A stretch of 30,754 bases of DNA from JALYNX01 sp964608055. Its GTDB lineage: Bacteria > Actinomycetota > Acidimicrobiia > Spongiisociales > ZC4RG35. A program made the translations under genes and the position numbers. The stretch spans positions 1 to 30,754 of the forward strand of contig CAZSMJ010000010.1 of assembly GCA_964608055.1 (NCBI GenBank), given 5' to 3'. The notes under the pieces were generated by a model. It did not search any database, had not been told where the DNA came from, and saw only the letters and a list, made by a program, of their open reading frames with translations. Below are positions 15,519 to 23,460 of the stretch, one piece after another (the stretch's first letter is position 1; each line of letters begins with the position of its first letter).

Positions 15519-16777
15519 GCCACCCGTCCTTCTTCCTGGGCGGACACGAACCTGCGGAAGACCTCCTCGGACACCGGGGCTCCAACCGCCTCGATGGGAA
15601 GCCGGTCGATCACCTCCTGGAAAAACCCCCTGATCAGCAAGCGCTCGGCCCGTTCCCGGGTCAGCCCTCGACTCTGGAGGTAGTAGAGGTGTTCCCCCTC
15701 CAGGGGCCCCACTGACGACGCGTGACCACAGACCACGTCGTTGCAGAGGATCTCGAGGTTGGGAACCGATTGGGCCTTCGCATTCTCGGAGAGCACCAGG
15801 TTGCGGTTGGTTTCGAACGTCGAGGTCCCCCTGGCATCCTTCTCGATCCGTAACAGGCCAGTGAACACGCTCTGGGCGTCGTCTTCGACCGCACCTTTGA
15901 GAAAAACGTCAGAAGTCGTGCTCTTTCCCTCGTGGGTGATGACCATCCGGTAGTCGAGCGTCTGCTCCCCCTCCCCGAAGTAGAGCCCCAGCACTTCCGA
16001 AGAGGAACCGTCACCGGTCAACCTCACACCGAGATCGAGCCGGCCCAGTTTGGCCCCGAGGCCCACTTCCCCGATCCGGGCGGTGGCGTCACGGCCCAGA
16101 GTCACCCTTTGGTGGACGACTGAGGTGGCGGCGTGGTCCAAGCTCTGTACCGCCAGATACCGGAGCCGTCCGCCGGCGGCGACCTCGAGATCGATTTCGG
16201 GGACCATCAGCAGCCTGGCACCGTCGGCGGAGCGGTATACCACCAGGACGCTGGCCTCGGCGTTCTCTCCTACCCGCACCACGACATGGGGGAATGACGC
16301 CGACTCCGCGGTTACCCCCTGGATTTCAACTATCAACGGGTCGGTCATGACCGTTCCCTTAGGAACATCGATGAGAACCCCATCCGTGGCGAAGGCTGCG
16401 TGTGCCGCGGTCAGCTTGTTGTGATCGACGGGCACGAGACCCCCCAAGTGCGGGGCCTCATCCAACTCACTGAATCGCTTGACGATGTCCCCAGAGGACG
16501 TCGCTGCGAGAACCGCGCCGTCGACAATGAGGGCGCGACCCGAATCTTGGCTGACCGAGCTGAGAAAAGGGCTGGGGCCCAACGGGGCACCCGGTTCGTC
16601 GACTGCGGCCAGGCTGGAGAAAGGAGTGTCGAACTCGACGTAGCGCCAATCTTCCTCGGCGCCCGTCGGCTCCTCGAGGGCCTCGAACACCAGATGGGCG
16701 GCCAGCATCTGCTCCCGCCTCCAGGGCGGGGCGGCGGCGATCAGCTTTTCGAGGTTCTCGGAGTCAAACGAGGGCAA
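15515..16777 (-). CDS. sufD: SufD-type scaffold protein
   Basis: The 420-residue SufB/SufD-family protein forms the beta-helix scaffold with SufC. SufD assignment rests on the short N-terminal helical domain (PPWRREQMLAAHLVFE, EDWRYVEFDTPF) and the end CNDVVCGHASSVGPLEGEHLYYLQSRG, which holds the conserved Cys/His region. The TTG start at 16777 has GGAG six bases upstream; a longer frame upstream reaches into the next gene and is rejected. No separate SufB lies in the window, although SufB is normally essential to the scaffold. Confidence 0.88.
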   Translation of the reverse strand: MPSFDSENLEKLIAAAPPWRREQMLAAHLVFEALEEPTGAEEDWRYVEFDTPFSSLAAVDEPGAPLGPSPFLSSVSQDSGRALIVDGAVLAATSSGDIVKRFSELDEAPHLGGLVPVDHNKLTAAHAAFATDGVLIDVPKGTVMTDPLIVEIQGVTAESASFPHVVVRVGENAEASVLVVYRSADGARLLMVPEIDLEVAAGGRLRYLAVQSLDHAATSVVHQRVTLGRDATARIGEVGLGAKLGRLDLGVRLTGDGSSSEVLGLYFGEGEQTLDYRMVITHEGKSTTSDVFLKGAVEDDAQSVFTGLLRIEKDARGTSTFETNRNLVLSENAKAQSVPNLEILCNDVVCGHASSVGPLEGEHLYYLQSRGLTRERAERLLIRGFFQEVIDRLPIEAVGAPVSEEVFRRFVSAQEEGRVA

Positions 16778-16833
16778 AGACCTCTCCGGGTGGGACCCTG
16801 CGGATCGTATTTCACCTATGGCGCTAGTGCCAA

Positions 16834-18294
16834 TTACTCCGCCGGCCCCAGCGCCCCGGTGGTGACGTTCGATTCCGCGTTCCACAGCATCCACCCCAAC
16901 CCGTACAGCTCAGCCGAGTCGATCTGCGCCCTGACCTGATCCTGGGTATACCCAAAGTCCTGCAGCCAGGGGCGAACCACCACATTGCGAGCCAATCGCC
17001 CCAGCCCATCCTCGAGTGCGTTGGAGACCATCGGCCCCGGATGGTCGTTCGGGTTGTCGAATCCGTACCAACCGGCGTCGTAATGCGACGGGTACACCAT
17101 GGGTGAGACCACGTCGACTATCTGAGTCACATCCGGCCAACGCTGCCCGATGCCTCCGTCGTCCTCGGCCCCCGTCGTGAACCCGAAGACATCGGCCCCG
17201 ACCGCACAACCCATCGGGTGTAGCAACGCGATCGCCTCATTGAAGAAGGAAATGATGGTGTCGATCCTCACGTCTTGGGTACTGCCGCCGTCAAAGACGG
17301 TCGTCTCCGATCGCTGGTCGGGGAAACGGACATAGTCGAACTGGATCTCGTCCACTCCCATTGCGCACGATTCTGCGGCAAGCGACAACGCGTAGGCACG
17401 GGCATCGAGATCAGTCGGATCCAAGAAATACTGTCCCCGCGACTCAAAGGGGGCGTCGGTCGCCGAATCCCACACCGCCATCTCAGGCTTTCTAATCGCC
17501 GCCGTCGGGTCGTTGAAGATGACGAGTCGCCCTATGAGATAGAGACCTGCCTCTTCTGCCCGCCTCGACACCTCGGTCAGGTCGTACAGGTTCCTGATGG
17601 CGCCCACCTCGCCAGCCACCGGATCCTGGCTGTTGTACCAAACGAGGCCCGTCTCGTCCTTGAGGTCGAGCATCAGGGCATTGAGCTCGGTGGTCTCCGC
17701 CATCTGGATGTAGGTGTCGAGGTTCTCGGCGGCAGCCTCGCCTGTGATGTGCACCGCGCGAGCGGCGAAGGGCAAGAGCTCGACACTGGTCTCGCCGGGG
17801 CCGCCGTCCCAGACGAAGGTGGTGTCGATCCAGGCCGGGCGCGAGACCTGAATCGTCCCTGGTTCGGCTCCGCGGATGGTGAACCCTCCCTCATCGTCAC
17901 TGACGCCCCTTGCCGGGCCAGCGATCACATGGGCCGATTCCACAGGGATCCCGGCGCCGTCGACAACCTTTCCCCTGAGGATCCGAGCCTTGAGAATGGC
18001 ATCGACAGTCCCTTCTGGGCGCTCGGCGATCGGGAGTCTGAGGGGGACGTGACCGGGGGCGCTCACCTCGAGGACGGTCTGCGAAGACCACTCCATTTCG
18101 ACCAAGCCGTTCTCGGCACTGGTGCCGACCTGACGTCCGCCGACGTCGACGAACGCCGACGCCACCGGAGCACCGGAATCATCGAGCACACGCAACGTGT
18201 AAGGAGTTGCCCGACCGAGCAGTGACCATCCAGCCCACACTGCCCAAACGATGGTGAACGCCACCAGCAAGCGGAACTGGGTTCGGCGCGACAC
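16834..18294 (-). CDS. Membrane-anchored DUF4015-type glycosidase-like protein
   Basis: This 486-residue protein has one N-terminal membrane span (about residues 8-26) and then two carboxypeptidase-regulatory-like beta repeats (about 33-160). From about residue 180 it has a TIM-barrel domain resembling PF13200 (DUF4015, putative glycoside hydrolase): YIQMAETTELNALMLDLKDE, GVDEIQFDYVRFPD and VSPMVYPSHYDAGWYG. The Asp residues in FDYVRFPD are likely active-site acids. It is probably displayed outside the membrane on polysaccharide. GTG start at 18294; TAACCT lies ten bases before it. It is divergent from the sigma factor gene. Confidence 0.8.
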   Translation of the reverse strand: MSRRTQFRLLVAFTIVWAVWAGWSLLGRATPYTLRVLDDSGAPVASAFVDVGGRQVGTSAENGLVEMEWSSQTVLEVSAPGHVPLRLPIAERPEGTVDAILKARILRGKVVDGAGIPVESAHVIAGPARGVSDDEGGFTIRGAEPGTIQVSRPAWIDTTFVWDGGPGETSVELLPFAARAVHITGEAAAENLDTYIQMAETTELNALMLDLKDETGLVWYNSQDPVAGEVGAIRNLYDLTEVSRRAEEAGLYLIGRLVIFNDPTAAIRKPEMAVWDSATDAPFESRGQYFLDPTDLDARAYALSLAAESCAMGVDEIQFDYVRFPDQRSETTVFDGGSTQDVRIDTIISFFNEAIALLHPMGCAVGADVFGFTTGAEDDGGIGQRWPDVTQIVDVVSPMVYPSHYDAGWYGFDNPNDHPGPMVSNALEDGLGRLARNVVVRPWLQDFGYTQDQVRAQIDSAELYGLGWMLWNAESNVTTGALGPAE

Positions 18295-18304
18295 TGAGAA
18301 ATGG

Positions 18305-18310
18305 AGGTTA
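18305..18310 (-). promoter_or_regulatory. TANNNT -10-like element (TAACCT)
   Basis: On the minus strand TAACCT lies ten bases before the GTG of the DUF4015-type gene and no Shine-Dalgarno is evident. It is a possible -10 of a leaderless transcript. Confidence 0.3.
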
Positions 18311-18342
18311 CCCAGGGCAAATCAGTAACCCGCGATTTTGGT

Positions 18343-18371
18343 TTGCCAGATTCACCCAGGAGGGTTAGTTT
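18343..18371 (+). promoter_or_regulatory. Sigma-70 type promoter for the sigma factor gene
   Basis: TTGCCA (18343-18348) and TAGTTT (18366-18371) are separated by 17 bases, a canonical -35/-10 arrangement. The transcript would have a short leader carrying GAGGAGG (18387-18393), five bases before the TTG start. This is one of the few conventional leadered promoters in the window. Confidence 0.5.
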
Positions 18372-18398
18372 TCAACAGGGGTTGTTGAGGAGGTCAGA

Positions 18399-19349
18399 TT
18401 GGGGAAGCCCATCAGGGCCAGTGATGCGAGACCGGAACGGGGCTCAGGTCCCGGTGACACGGTCGGTTTATACCTGGATGAGGTCTCTGCACACCTCCTC
18501 CTGACCGCCGAAGACGAGGTCCATCTCGCCCGTTCCATGGAGCGGGGCAAGAAGGCAAAGTCCCTGCTCGAATCTGGCGATTTCTCACCTTCGGAACGAC
18601 CCAAACTGATGCGCCTCATCGCCGAGGGCGAAGAGGCCAAGATGTCGTTCATCCGCTCCAACCTGCGGCTCGTCATCTCGATCGCCAAGCGCTACACCGG
18701 CCGGGGCCTCGACCTCCTCGACCTCATCCAGGAGGGGAATCTGGGGCTGATACGAGCTGTGGAGAAGTTCGACTGGCGCAAGGGCTTCAAGTTTTCCACC
18801 TACGCAACCTGGTGGATACGTCAGGCGATCACCAGGGGACTGGGTAACAACGGCCGCACCATCCGGCTCCCGGTGCACATGGTCGACGTAGTCCGCACCG
18901 TTCAGGACACCAAGCAGAGTCTTCACGACAAGTACCACCGGGCGCCCACACTCGAGGAGATCTCCGAAGCCTCGGGCCTCGATACCGAGAGAGTCCTCGC
19001 TGCCCTCGAGGCGCCGGCGGAGACGGTCTCCCTCGACCGCCCTGTCGGTGAGGACGGAGATGCGTCACTTCAGGACTTCGTCGAGGACACCGGAGCGGCC
19101 AATCCCGAGGACCGGGCAGCCTCAGCCTGGCGCCGAGAGCGTCTGATCAAAGCCCTCCAGATCCTCGACCTCGAGGAGCAGCAAGTGCTTTGGTTGCGTT
19201 TCGGGCTCGACGGTGATGAGCCCTGGACTTTGTCCGATGTGGGCAAGGTGATCAACTCCACCCGAGAACGAGTCCGCCAGATCGAGGCGCGTGGGCTGGC
19301 CAAACTACGTCACCCCAGCTGCGACATAGACCTCCAAGCGTTGCTCTAA
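18399..19349 (+). CDS. RNA polymerase sigma factor, sigma-70 group 1/2
   Basis: This 316-residue sigma factor carries region 1.2 (VGLYLDEVSAHLLLT), region 2 with DLLDLIQEGNLGLIRAVEKFD and KGFKFSTYATWWIRQAITR (about 104-146), region 3 (RLPVHMVDVVRTVQD) and region 4 with the C-terminal helix-turn-helix STRERVRQIEARGLAKLRH. No long region 1.1 is present, so it is a SigB/HrdB-like group 2 factor or a short primary sigma. The TTG start at 18399 is supported by GAGGAGG five bases upstream. After its stop lies the repeat and DUF559 element. Confidence 0.93.
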   Translation: MGKPIRASDARPERGSGPGDTVGLYLDEVSAHLLLTAEDEVHLARSMERGKKAKSLLESGDFSPSERPKLMRLIAEGEEAKMSFIRSNLRLVISIAKRYTGRGLDLLDLIQEGNLGLIRAVEKFDWRKGFKFSTYATWWIRQAITRGLGNNGRTIRLPVHMVDVVRTVQDTKQSLHDKYHRAPTLEEISEASGLDTERVLAALEAPAETVSLDRPVGEDGDASLQDFVEDTGAANPEDRAASAWRRERLIKALQILDLEEQQVLWLRFGLDGDEPWTLSDVGKVINSTRERVRQIEARGLAKLRHPSCDIDLQALL

Positions 19350-19362
19350 GGCAAACCCCCCT

Positions 19363-19385
19363 CGGCGCAGCCGTCGGCTGCGCCG
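19363..19385 (+). terminator. Strong GC hairpin after sigma factor gene
   Basis: A perfect 10-bp stem, CGGCGCAGCC with GGCTGCGCCG, closes a three-base loop 13 bases after the sigma factor stop. No T-tract follows, so it may act as a Rho-independent-like block, an mRNA 3' stabiliser, or the outer hairpin of the repeat element. Confidence 0.45.
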
Positions 19386-19407
19386 GTCCCCCCTTGAAAG
19401 GGGGGAC
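19386..19407. repeat. GTCCCC..GGGGAC hairpin with TTGAAA loop
   Basis: GTCCCCCC and GGGGGGAC pair in an 8-bp stem around TTGAAA. A near copy lies at 19487-19506, so this is a repeated hairpin flanking the first direct repeat. Confidence 0.7.
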
Positions 19408-19429
19408 AACCCTGGCCCAGGCTCGATCC

Positions 19430-19484
19430 ACGTTGTCCCCCTGCGCAGCGGGGGGACCGCCCGACTGAAGTCGGGCGAGGGGGG
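19430..19484. repeat. 55-bp direct repeat, left copy (double hairpin)
   Basis: This matches the right copy at 19862-19916 with few changes. It contains two stems: GTCCCCC/GGGGGAC and CGCCCGAC/GTCGGGCG (19458-19465 and 19470-19477, loop TGAA). Differences between the copies fall mostly in loops and G/C run lengths. The layout resembles paired REP palindromes. Confidence 0.75.
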
Positions 19485-19486
19485 CA

Positions 19487-19506
19487 GTCCCCTTGAAATG
19501 GGGGAC
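19487..19506. repeat. GTCCCC..GGGGAC hairpin with TTGAAAT loop
   Basis: GTCCCC and the following GGGGAC pair around TTGAAATG, echoing the hairpin at 19386-19407. It ends six bases before the DUF559 start codon and could hide or shape its translation start. Confidence 0.6.
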
Positions 19507-19511
19507 ATGCC

Positions 19512-19901
19512 ATGCCAACAGTTGCCGGCATGAGAGACAGTCGGCTAATCCGGTACGCGCGAGTCAACCGGCAGACCATGAGCGATGCAGAGCGTCTGGT
19601 CTGGAGCCACTTGCGCTACAACCGCCTTGGTGTCAGATTTCGAAGACAGCACCCGATCGGCCCTTACATCGCCGACTTCGCCTGCGTAGGCCGGAGGATC
19701 GTGGTCGAGATCGACGGATCACAACACAGCGAGTCGCAATACGACCTGGGTCGGGATGCTCAGATGAGATCTCTGGGCTGGGTGGTACTTCGTTTCTGGG
19801 CATGGGATGTTGTGGAGAACCTCGAAGGTGTGCTCGGCGGGATCGCGGATTGCCTCAATGGACGTTGTCCCCCCTGCGGAACGGGGGACCGCCCGACCTG
19901 A
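19512..19901 (+). CDS. DUF559 endonuclease-like protein
   Basis: This 129-residue protein belongs to DUF559 (PF04480), related to Vsr-type and PD-(D/E)XK nucleases. The core reads AERLVWSHLRYNRLGVRFRR, then HPIGPYIADFAC, IVVEIDGSQH and a LGWVVLRFWAWDV strand-helix end. Candidate catalytic acids are Asp in ADFAC and Glu/Asp in VVEIDG. The last ~12 residues (CPPCGTGDRPT) are translated from the right-hand direct repeat, so repeat and gene are physically merged. Starts at 19512 and 19530 are both possible, with no clear ribosome site. The natural target is unknown. Confidence 0.85.
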   Translation: MPTVAGMRDSRLIRYARVNRQTMSDAERLVWSHLRYNRLGVRFRRQHPIGPYIADFACVGRRIVVEIDGSQHSESQYDLGRDAQMRSLGWVVLRFWAWDVVENLEGVLGGIADCLNGRCPPCGTGDRPT

Positions 19902-19916
19902 AGTCGGGCGAGGGGG
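19862..19916. repeat. 55-bp direct repeat, right copy (double hairpin)
   Basis: This is the second copy, 432 bases after the first. Stems are GTCCCCC/GGGGGAC (19867-19889) and CGCCCGAC/GTCGGGCG (19890-19897, 19903-19910, loop CTGAA). It overlaps the 3' end of the DUF559 gene and finishes four bases before the aminotransferase stop codon complement. Confidence 0.75.
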
Positions 19917-19920
19917 ACCG

Positions 19921-21204
19921 CTAGATCCGGCGCAGAGCTCTTTCCAGCCTGGCAAATCCCTCGTCTGCTTCTTCTTCGGTGAGTGACAGCGCGGGAGCGA
20001 GCCGAAGAGAGTTTCCGTACAACCCACCCTTGCCGATCAACAAGCCCTCCTCGCGAGCCGCCTCCAAGGCGGCGGCCGCCTTATCCGGAGCGGGCTCTCC
20101 CCCAGGCCCTACCAGCTCGAGACCAATCATCAGTCCCTTGCCCCGCACCTCGCCGATCATCTCCATCTCCTCGGAGAGGGGGATGAGGTTTTGCATCAGA
20201 CGGTTGCCCACTTTCAATGCGTTGGTCTGCAGGTCCTGATCCAGAATGACCTCGAGGTTGGCCAGCGCCCCTGCGGTCGCCAGCGGGTTCCCCCCGAAGG
20301 TCGAGATCCCAAGGGCCGGATAGGCCTCCATGATCTCGGCAGGGGCCACCACTCCGCCAATGCTCAGGCCGTTGCCAAGGCCCTTGGCGAATGTCAATAG
20401 GTCAGGTGTGATCCCATGAGCCTGATAGCCCCAGAAATGCTCACCGGTCCGTCCCCACCCGGTTTGCACCTCATCGGAGATGAAGAGGATCCCGTGGGCA
20501 TCGAGCACCTCCTTCATGGCGCCGAAGAACCCGTCCGGCGGGGTGACGAAGCCGCCAACCCCCTGAATCGGCTCGGCGATCATCGCAGCCGGCTCTCCGG
20601 CACTGGCCACCCGCAAGAGATCCTCGAGGTCGGCCACACAAGCGGCGATGAAATCCGCATCGGAGAGATGACCGAACGGGCTGCGCAGCTTGTAGCCACC
20701 ATGGACATAGGTCACCTGGAATGGAGAGAAGCTGGTTCCCGACCAGGCTTTCTGGCCGGTGATGGCGATGGTCGAGTGCGATTTCCCGTGGTAGCTGCCC
20801 CGTATCGCCAGCACCTGGTTGGACTTGCGATAGGTGGTAGCCAGCATCAAGGCGGCGTCGTTGGCCTCGGTTCCCGAGTTCGTGAAGAAGACCTTGGCGT
20901 CCGGAATCCCCGAAAGCTCGACCACCTTCTCCGCCAGCTCGATCTGAGATTCGATCAGGTACAGGGTCGAGGTGTGCAGCATCCGATCGGCCTGCCGCTT
21001 GATGGCGTCGATCACCTCGGGAACCCGGTATCCGGTCATCGTGACCAGGATCCCGCCGAAGAAATCGAGATATCGATTGCCCTCGGCATCGACAACATGG
21101 CGCCCGTCGCCGTCCACAATCGAGATCGGCTGCTCGTAGTAGAGCGGGGACCACCCGGGCAGAACCTTCACATGCCTCTCGTACAGCTCGGCGTGTTTTC
21201 CCAT
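19921..21204 (-). CDS. Class III PLP aminotransferase
   Basis: This 427-residue fold-type I enzyme of the class III family (GABA, acetylornithine, alanine-glyoxylate or beta-alanine aminotransferases) has the PLP lysine Lys274 in FAKGLGNG, Asp244 in FISDEVQTGWGRTG, the FTNSGTEANDAA phosphate-binding region and AEPIQGVGG. The resemblance is strongest to AGXT2-like and 4-aminobutyrate-type enzymes. The substrate cannot be fixed. An ATG at 21204 preceded by TAACGT at seven bases is preferred over an upstream in-frame start adding 15 residues. Confidence 0.9.
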   Translation of the reverse strand: MGKHAELYERHVKVLPGWSPLYYEQPISIVDGDGRHVVDAEGNRYLDFFGGILVTMTGYRVPEVIDAIKRQADRMLHTSTLYLIESQIELAEKVVELSGIPDAKVFFTNSGTEANDAALMLATTYRKSNQVLAIRGSYHGKSHSTIAITGQKAWSGTSFSPFQVTYVHGGYKLRSPFGHLSDADFIAACVADLEDLLRVASAGEPAAMIAEPIQGVGGFVTPPDGFFGAMKEVLDAHGILFISDEVQTGWGRTGEHFWGYQAHGITPDLLTFAKGLGNGLSIGGVVAPAEIMEAYPALGISTFGGNPLATAGALANLEVILDQDLQTNALKVGNRLMQNLIPLSEEMEMIGEVRGKGLMIGLELVGPGGEPAPDKAAAALEAAREEGLLIGKGGLYGNSLRLAPALSLTEEEADEGFARLERALRRI

Positions 21205-21211
21205 CGGGACA

Positions 21212-21217
21212 ACGTTA
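21212..21217 (-). promoter_or_regulatory. TANNNT -10-like element (TAACGT)
   Basis: TAACGT lies exactly seven bases before the aminotransferase ATG, an ideal distance for a leaderless transcript. CTGTAT lies 17 bases further upstream as a weak -35 candidate. Confidence 0.45.
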
Positions 21218-21267
21218 CTTAGCCGTGCCGAGCCATACAGCCCGCCCACGACCCAGGGTCGTCGCTC

Positions 21268-22005
21268 CTAGAGCTCGACGCGCCTCAGGTAGCGGAGGAA
21301 CAGGGAACGACCGCCGGCCAGGATTCGGTCGAGATCCAGGACGAGAGGCGGCTCAACCGGAACGCCTTCGACGATTCGTTTCGACACCCCGCCCACCATG
21401 ACCGGCGCCACCGTGAGATTCACCTCGTCCATGAGCCCGGCGGCCGCCAACTGTGAATTGAGACCGGGACCGCCTTCGCAGAGAATCGACTCCGCCTCTC
21501 GCAAATGGGCGATCACGGCCTCGACACTCAGGTCCTCGAGCACAACGACCTCGGCCACCGCCTCGAGGGCTCGTCTGCGGTCAGGGTCCGCCGCCGGCCC
21601 GGTGATGACGATCGTGGGAGTCTCGGGTCGGGAGAACAGTCTGGCCTTGGGATCGAGATCGAGGCGGCCGGTCACGACGGCCAGTCTCGGTAGGTCCTCC
21701 TTGCCCAGCGCCCGGCGTCGCTCCAGCCGCTCTCCATCGAGCTGCACCGGCCCGTAGTTCTCGGCACGCGCGGTGCCCGCGCCCACCAGAATCACGTCGG
21801 GAACGGCCCTGAGAGCCTTGAACATCGCAAGGTCATCGTCGTCGCCCAGCCCGGATGACCGCCCCTCAACGGTGGTTGCTCCATCGACCGAAGCCACCAT
21901 GTTGATCAGCACCCAAGGACGGCCCGAGATGGCCCGGCTCGACTCCAGCACCAGTCCGAGCAAGTCACCGACGATACCGGTCTGCGGGAAGATGCTGTTG
22001 AACAT
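21268..22005 (-). CDS. RibD C-terminal-type (dihydrofolate reductase fold) reductase
   Basis: This protein of about 245 residues has the RibD C-terminal/DHFR-like fold. Visible marks are PWVLINMVASVDGATTVEGRS, DVILVGAGTARAENYGP, ILCEGGPGLNSQLAAAGLMDEV and the C-terminal LTVAPVMVGG. RibD-type reductases use NADPH on the riboflavin pyrimidine intermediate. Stand-alone actinobacterial members are poorly assigned and could act in flavin, F420 or other pterin-like metabolism. The ATG at 22005 is chosen; GTG at 22011 is also possible. It follows the copper oxidase by 19 bases, though TACCTT nine bases upstream could give it a promoter. Confidence 0.83.
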   Translation of the reverse strand: MFNSIFPQTGIVGDLLGLVLESSRAISGRPWVLINMVASVDGATTVEGRSSGLGDDDDLAMFKALRAVPDVILVGAGTARAENYGPVQLDGERLERRRALGKEDLPRLAVVTGRLDLDPKARLFSRPETPTIVITGPAADPDRRRALEAVAEVVVLEDLSVEAVIAHLREAESILCEGGPGLNSQLAAAGLMDEVNLTVAPVMVGGVSKRIVEGVPVEPPLVLDLDRILAGGRSLFLRYLRRVEL

Positions 22006-22024
22006 GGCCACCGAAAGGTAGCGA

Positions 22025-23398
22025 TCACTCCTCGACGATCCAGGCGGTGACCATGCCGAACATCCCGGTGTCGCTCTCGACGTGATTGAGAATGTGGCAA
22101 TGCCACACCCATACGCCGGCGTCTTCGAGCAGGAACAGCACCGAGTATCGCTCCCCAGGGGCTACGGCCACGGTGTCTGCCCAGTATGGATGATCGAGAG
22201 GAATCCCGTCTTTCGCAAATACGAGTTGCGGAAACTGATGCTGGTGCATCGGGTGTATCTGCAGCCCTTCGTTGAAGTAGTGAGCCACCACCCAATCCCC
22301 AACCTTGCCCACATAGGGCTCGGTCGCCGGAAAGGACTTGGCGTTGAGGCTGAGACCGATGACCCCGGCATCATTGAGCACCATCGGGATCTCCTGGGAT
22401 ACCTCGAGATCTGAAGGGATCTCGATTCCCGAGACCGTCTGCCCTCTGGGAACCGGCGTGTCCCCGATGATGAAGGCCCCGAACAGACCGTTGGGAACCT
22501 GCATCTGGGCGTGGTGGTGGGCGTGATACATCGCGATCGTCGGCTCGCTGGCGGTGAACTCGTAGACAAAGGTCGTGCCAGGCTCCACCAGGGGCTGTGT
22601 GATTGGGGCGACCCCATCCATGTTGTTGGGGACCTTGACCCCGTGCCAATGGATGTCCGTTCCCATAGGGAGCTGGTTGTCGAGCACCACCCTCACCCGA
22701 TCGCCCACGTCGACCCGGATCATCGGGGCGGGGACCATCCCGTTATAGGTCCAGGCATCGACCATGTGACCGGGCGCCACCTCCCACTCGGTGATAGCTG
22801 CGGTGAGATGGAACTCTTTGGTGCCATCGGCGAGGACCTCCGGCTCGAGGAGCTGATTGCCCACACCCTCAGTCTCGGCCGGGAAGGCCAACATCGATTC
22901 CGTCATCACTCGGTCGAGTTCAGCCCAGTCGGCGTCGGTGCCTTCGTGGCCGACTGTGTGATCTGTCGGGGTGCCTTCCGCAACCACCAAGGTCGCCTCC
23001 ATCCCTGCTTCGCGGTGGCCGGGAATCGAGCAGAAGACGACAAGAGAGCCGGCACTGAGGTCCCCCAGCTCCAGCGTCGACGACTCACCGCCACTCAGAT
23101 CCGGGCTGGCCGGCCCGCCCTCCACCGTCAGGTTGTGAACCTGGGAGCCGTCGTTGACCACATGGAGGAGCACCGGGCCTGGAGCGAACTCCAGAACTCC
23201 GCTGATCGCGAACTCGCTGAGGCTGACGTGTCCCTCCTGCTGAGAAGTCTCCGCAGCCGCTGCAGCGCCCCCTCCCCGAATCGCCACCACCGCTGCCAGG
23301 ATCGACACTGCCGCCCCCATAACTGCCACCAGGATGAGCAACTTGTCCAGGACGACGTTGGTCGGTGCATCGCCCTCTTCGTTTCGCCGTGGTGTCAT
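22025..23398 (-). CDS. Membrane-anchored plastocyanin-multicopper oxidase fusion
   Basis: The 457-residue protein has a membrane span (about 17-41) and then a plastocyanin-like domain with type 1 ligands His88, Cys123, His128 and Met133. A two-domain multicopper oxidase follows. All eight trinuclear-site histidines are present in four HxH motifs: H250/H252, H292/H294, H385/H387 and H433/H435. The second type 1 site is His382, Cys434, His439 and Met446. It probably oxidises a substrate outside the membrane and reduces oxygen; a nitrite reductase reading is possible but less likely. The ATG has TAAGTT six bases upstream. It is divergent from the PPOX gene. Confidence 0.92.
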   Translation of the reverse strand: MTPRRNEEGDAPTNVVLDKLLILVAVMGAAVSILAAVVAIRGGGAAAAAETSQQEGHVSLSEFAISGVLEFAPGPVLLHVVNDGSQVHNLTVEGGPASPDLSGGESSTLELGDLSAGSLVVFCSIPGHREAGMEATLVVAEGTPTDHTVGHEGTDADWAELDRVMTESMLAFPAETEGVGNQLLEPEVLADGTKEFHLTAAITEWEVAPGHMVDAWTYNGMVPAPMIRVDVGDRVRVVLDNQLPMGTDIHWHGVKVPNNMDGVAPITQPLVEPGTTFVYEFTASEPTIAMYHAHHHAQMQVPNGLFGAFIIGDTPVPRGQTVSGIEIPSDLEVSQEIPMVLNDAGVIGLSLNAKSFPATEPYVGKVGDWVVAHYFNEGLQIHPMHQHQFPQLVFAKDGIPLDHPYWADTVAVAPGERYSVLFLLEDAGVWVWHCHILNHVESDTGMFGMVTAWIVEE

Positions 23399-23404
23399 TG
23401 GCCC

Positions 23405-23410
23405 AACTTA
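23405..23410 (-). promoter_or_regulatory. TANNNT -10-like element (TAAGTT)
   Basis: TAAGTT lies six bases before the copper oxidase ATG. With a start near that ATG, the inverted repeat at 23443-23460 would fall about 45-62 bases upstream, where activators often bind. Confidence 0.4.
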
Positions 23411-23442
23411 AGAACTCACAGGATCCGGCCCTAGGCGCATAG

Positions 23443-23460
23443 GTCCCTACATCTTGGGAC
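23443..23460. promoter_or_regulatory. Inverted repeat with DosR-box-like GGGACTTAAG
   Basis: GTCCC (23443-23447) and GGGAC (23456-23460) are inverted around eight bases. The right arm extends to GGGACTTAAG (23456-23465), matching the left half of the DosR consensus core (GGGACTWWAGTCCC) exactly and the right half partly. The left arm on the other strand reads GGGACCTATG. It lies 62 bases before the PPOX ATG and 45 bases before the copper oxidase ATG, so one regulator could act in both directions. Confidence 0.5.

Noticed and set aside
15515..16777. SufB instead of SufD
   Set aside because: The short N-terminal region and the CNDVVCGHASSVG end fit SufD better; SufB is longer and its position upstream of sufD is empty here.
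19363..19385. Full intrinsic terminator
   Set aside because: The stem is strong but no run of T follows, so only a weak terminator call is made.
19386..19506. CRISPR-like repeat series
   Set aside because: The repeated units are unequal palindromes with different spacing, and there are only two similar copies with no uniform spacers.
22025..23398. Copper nitrite reductase
   Set aside because: The oxidase has all eight trinuclear-site histidines (HWH, HAH, HQH, HCH), which nitrite reductases do not have in one chain of this form.
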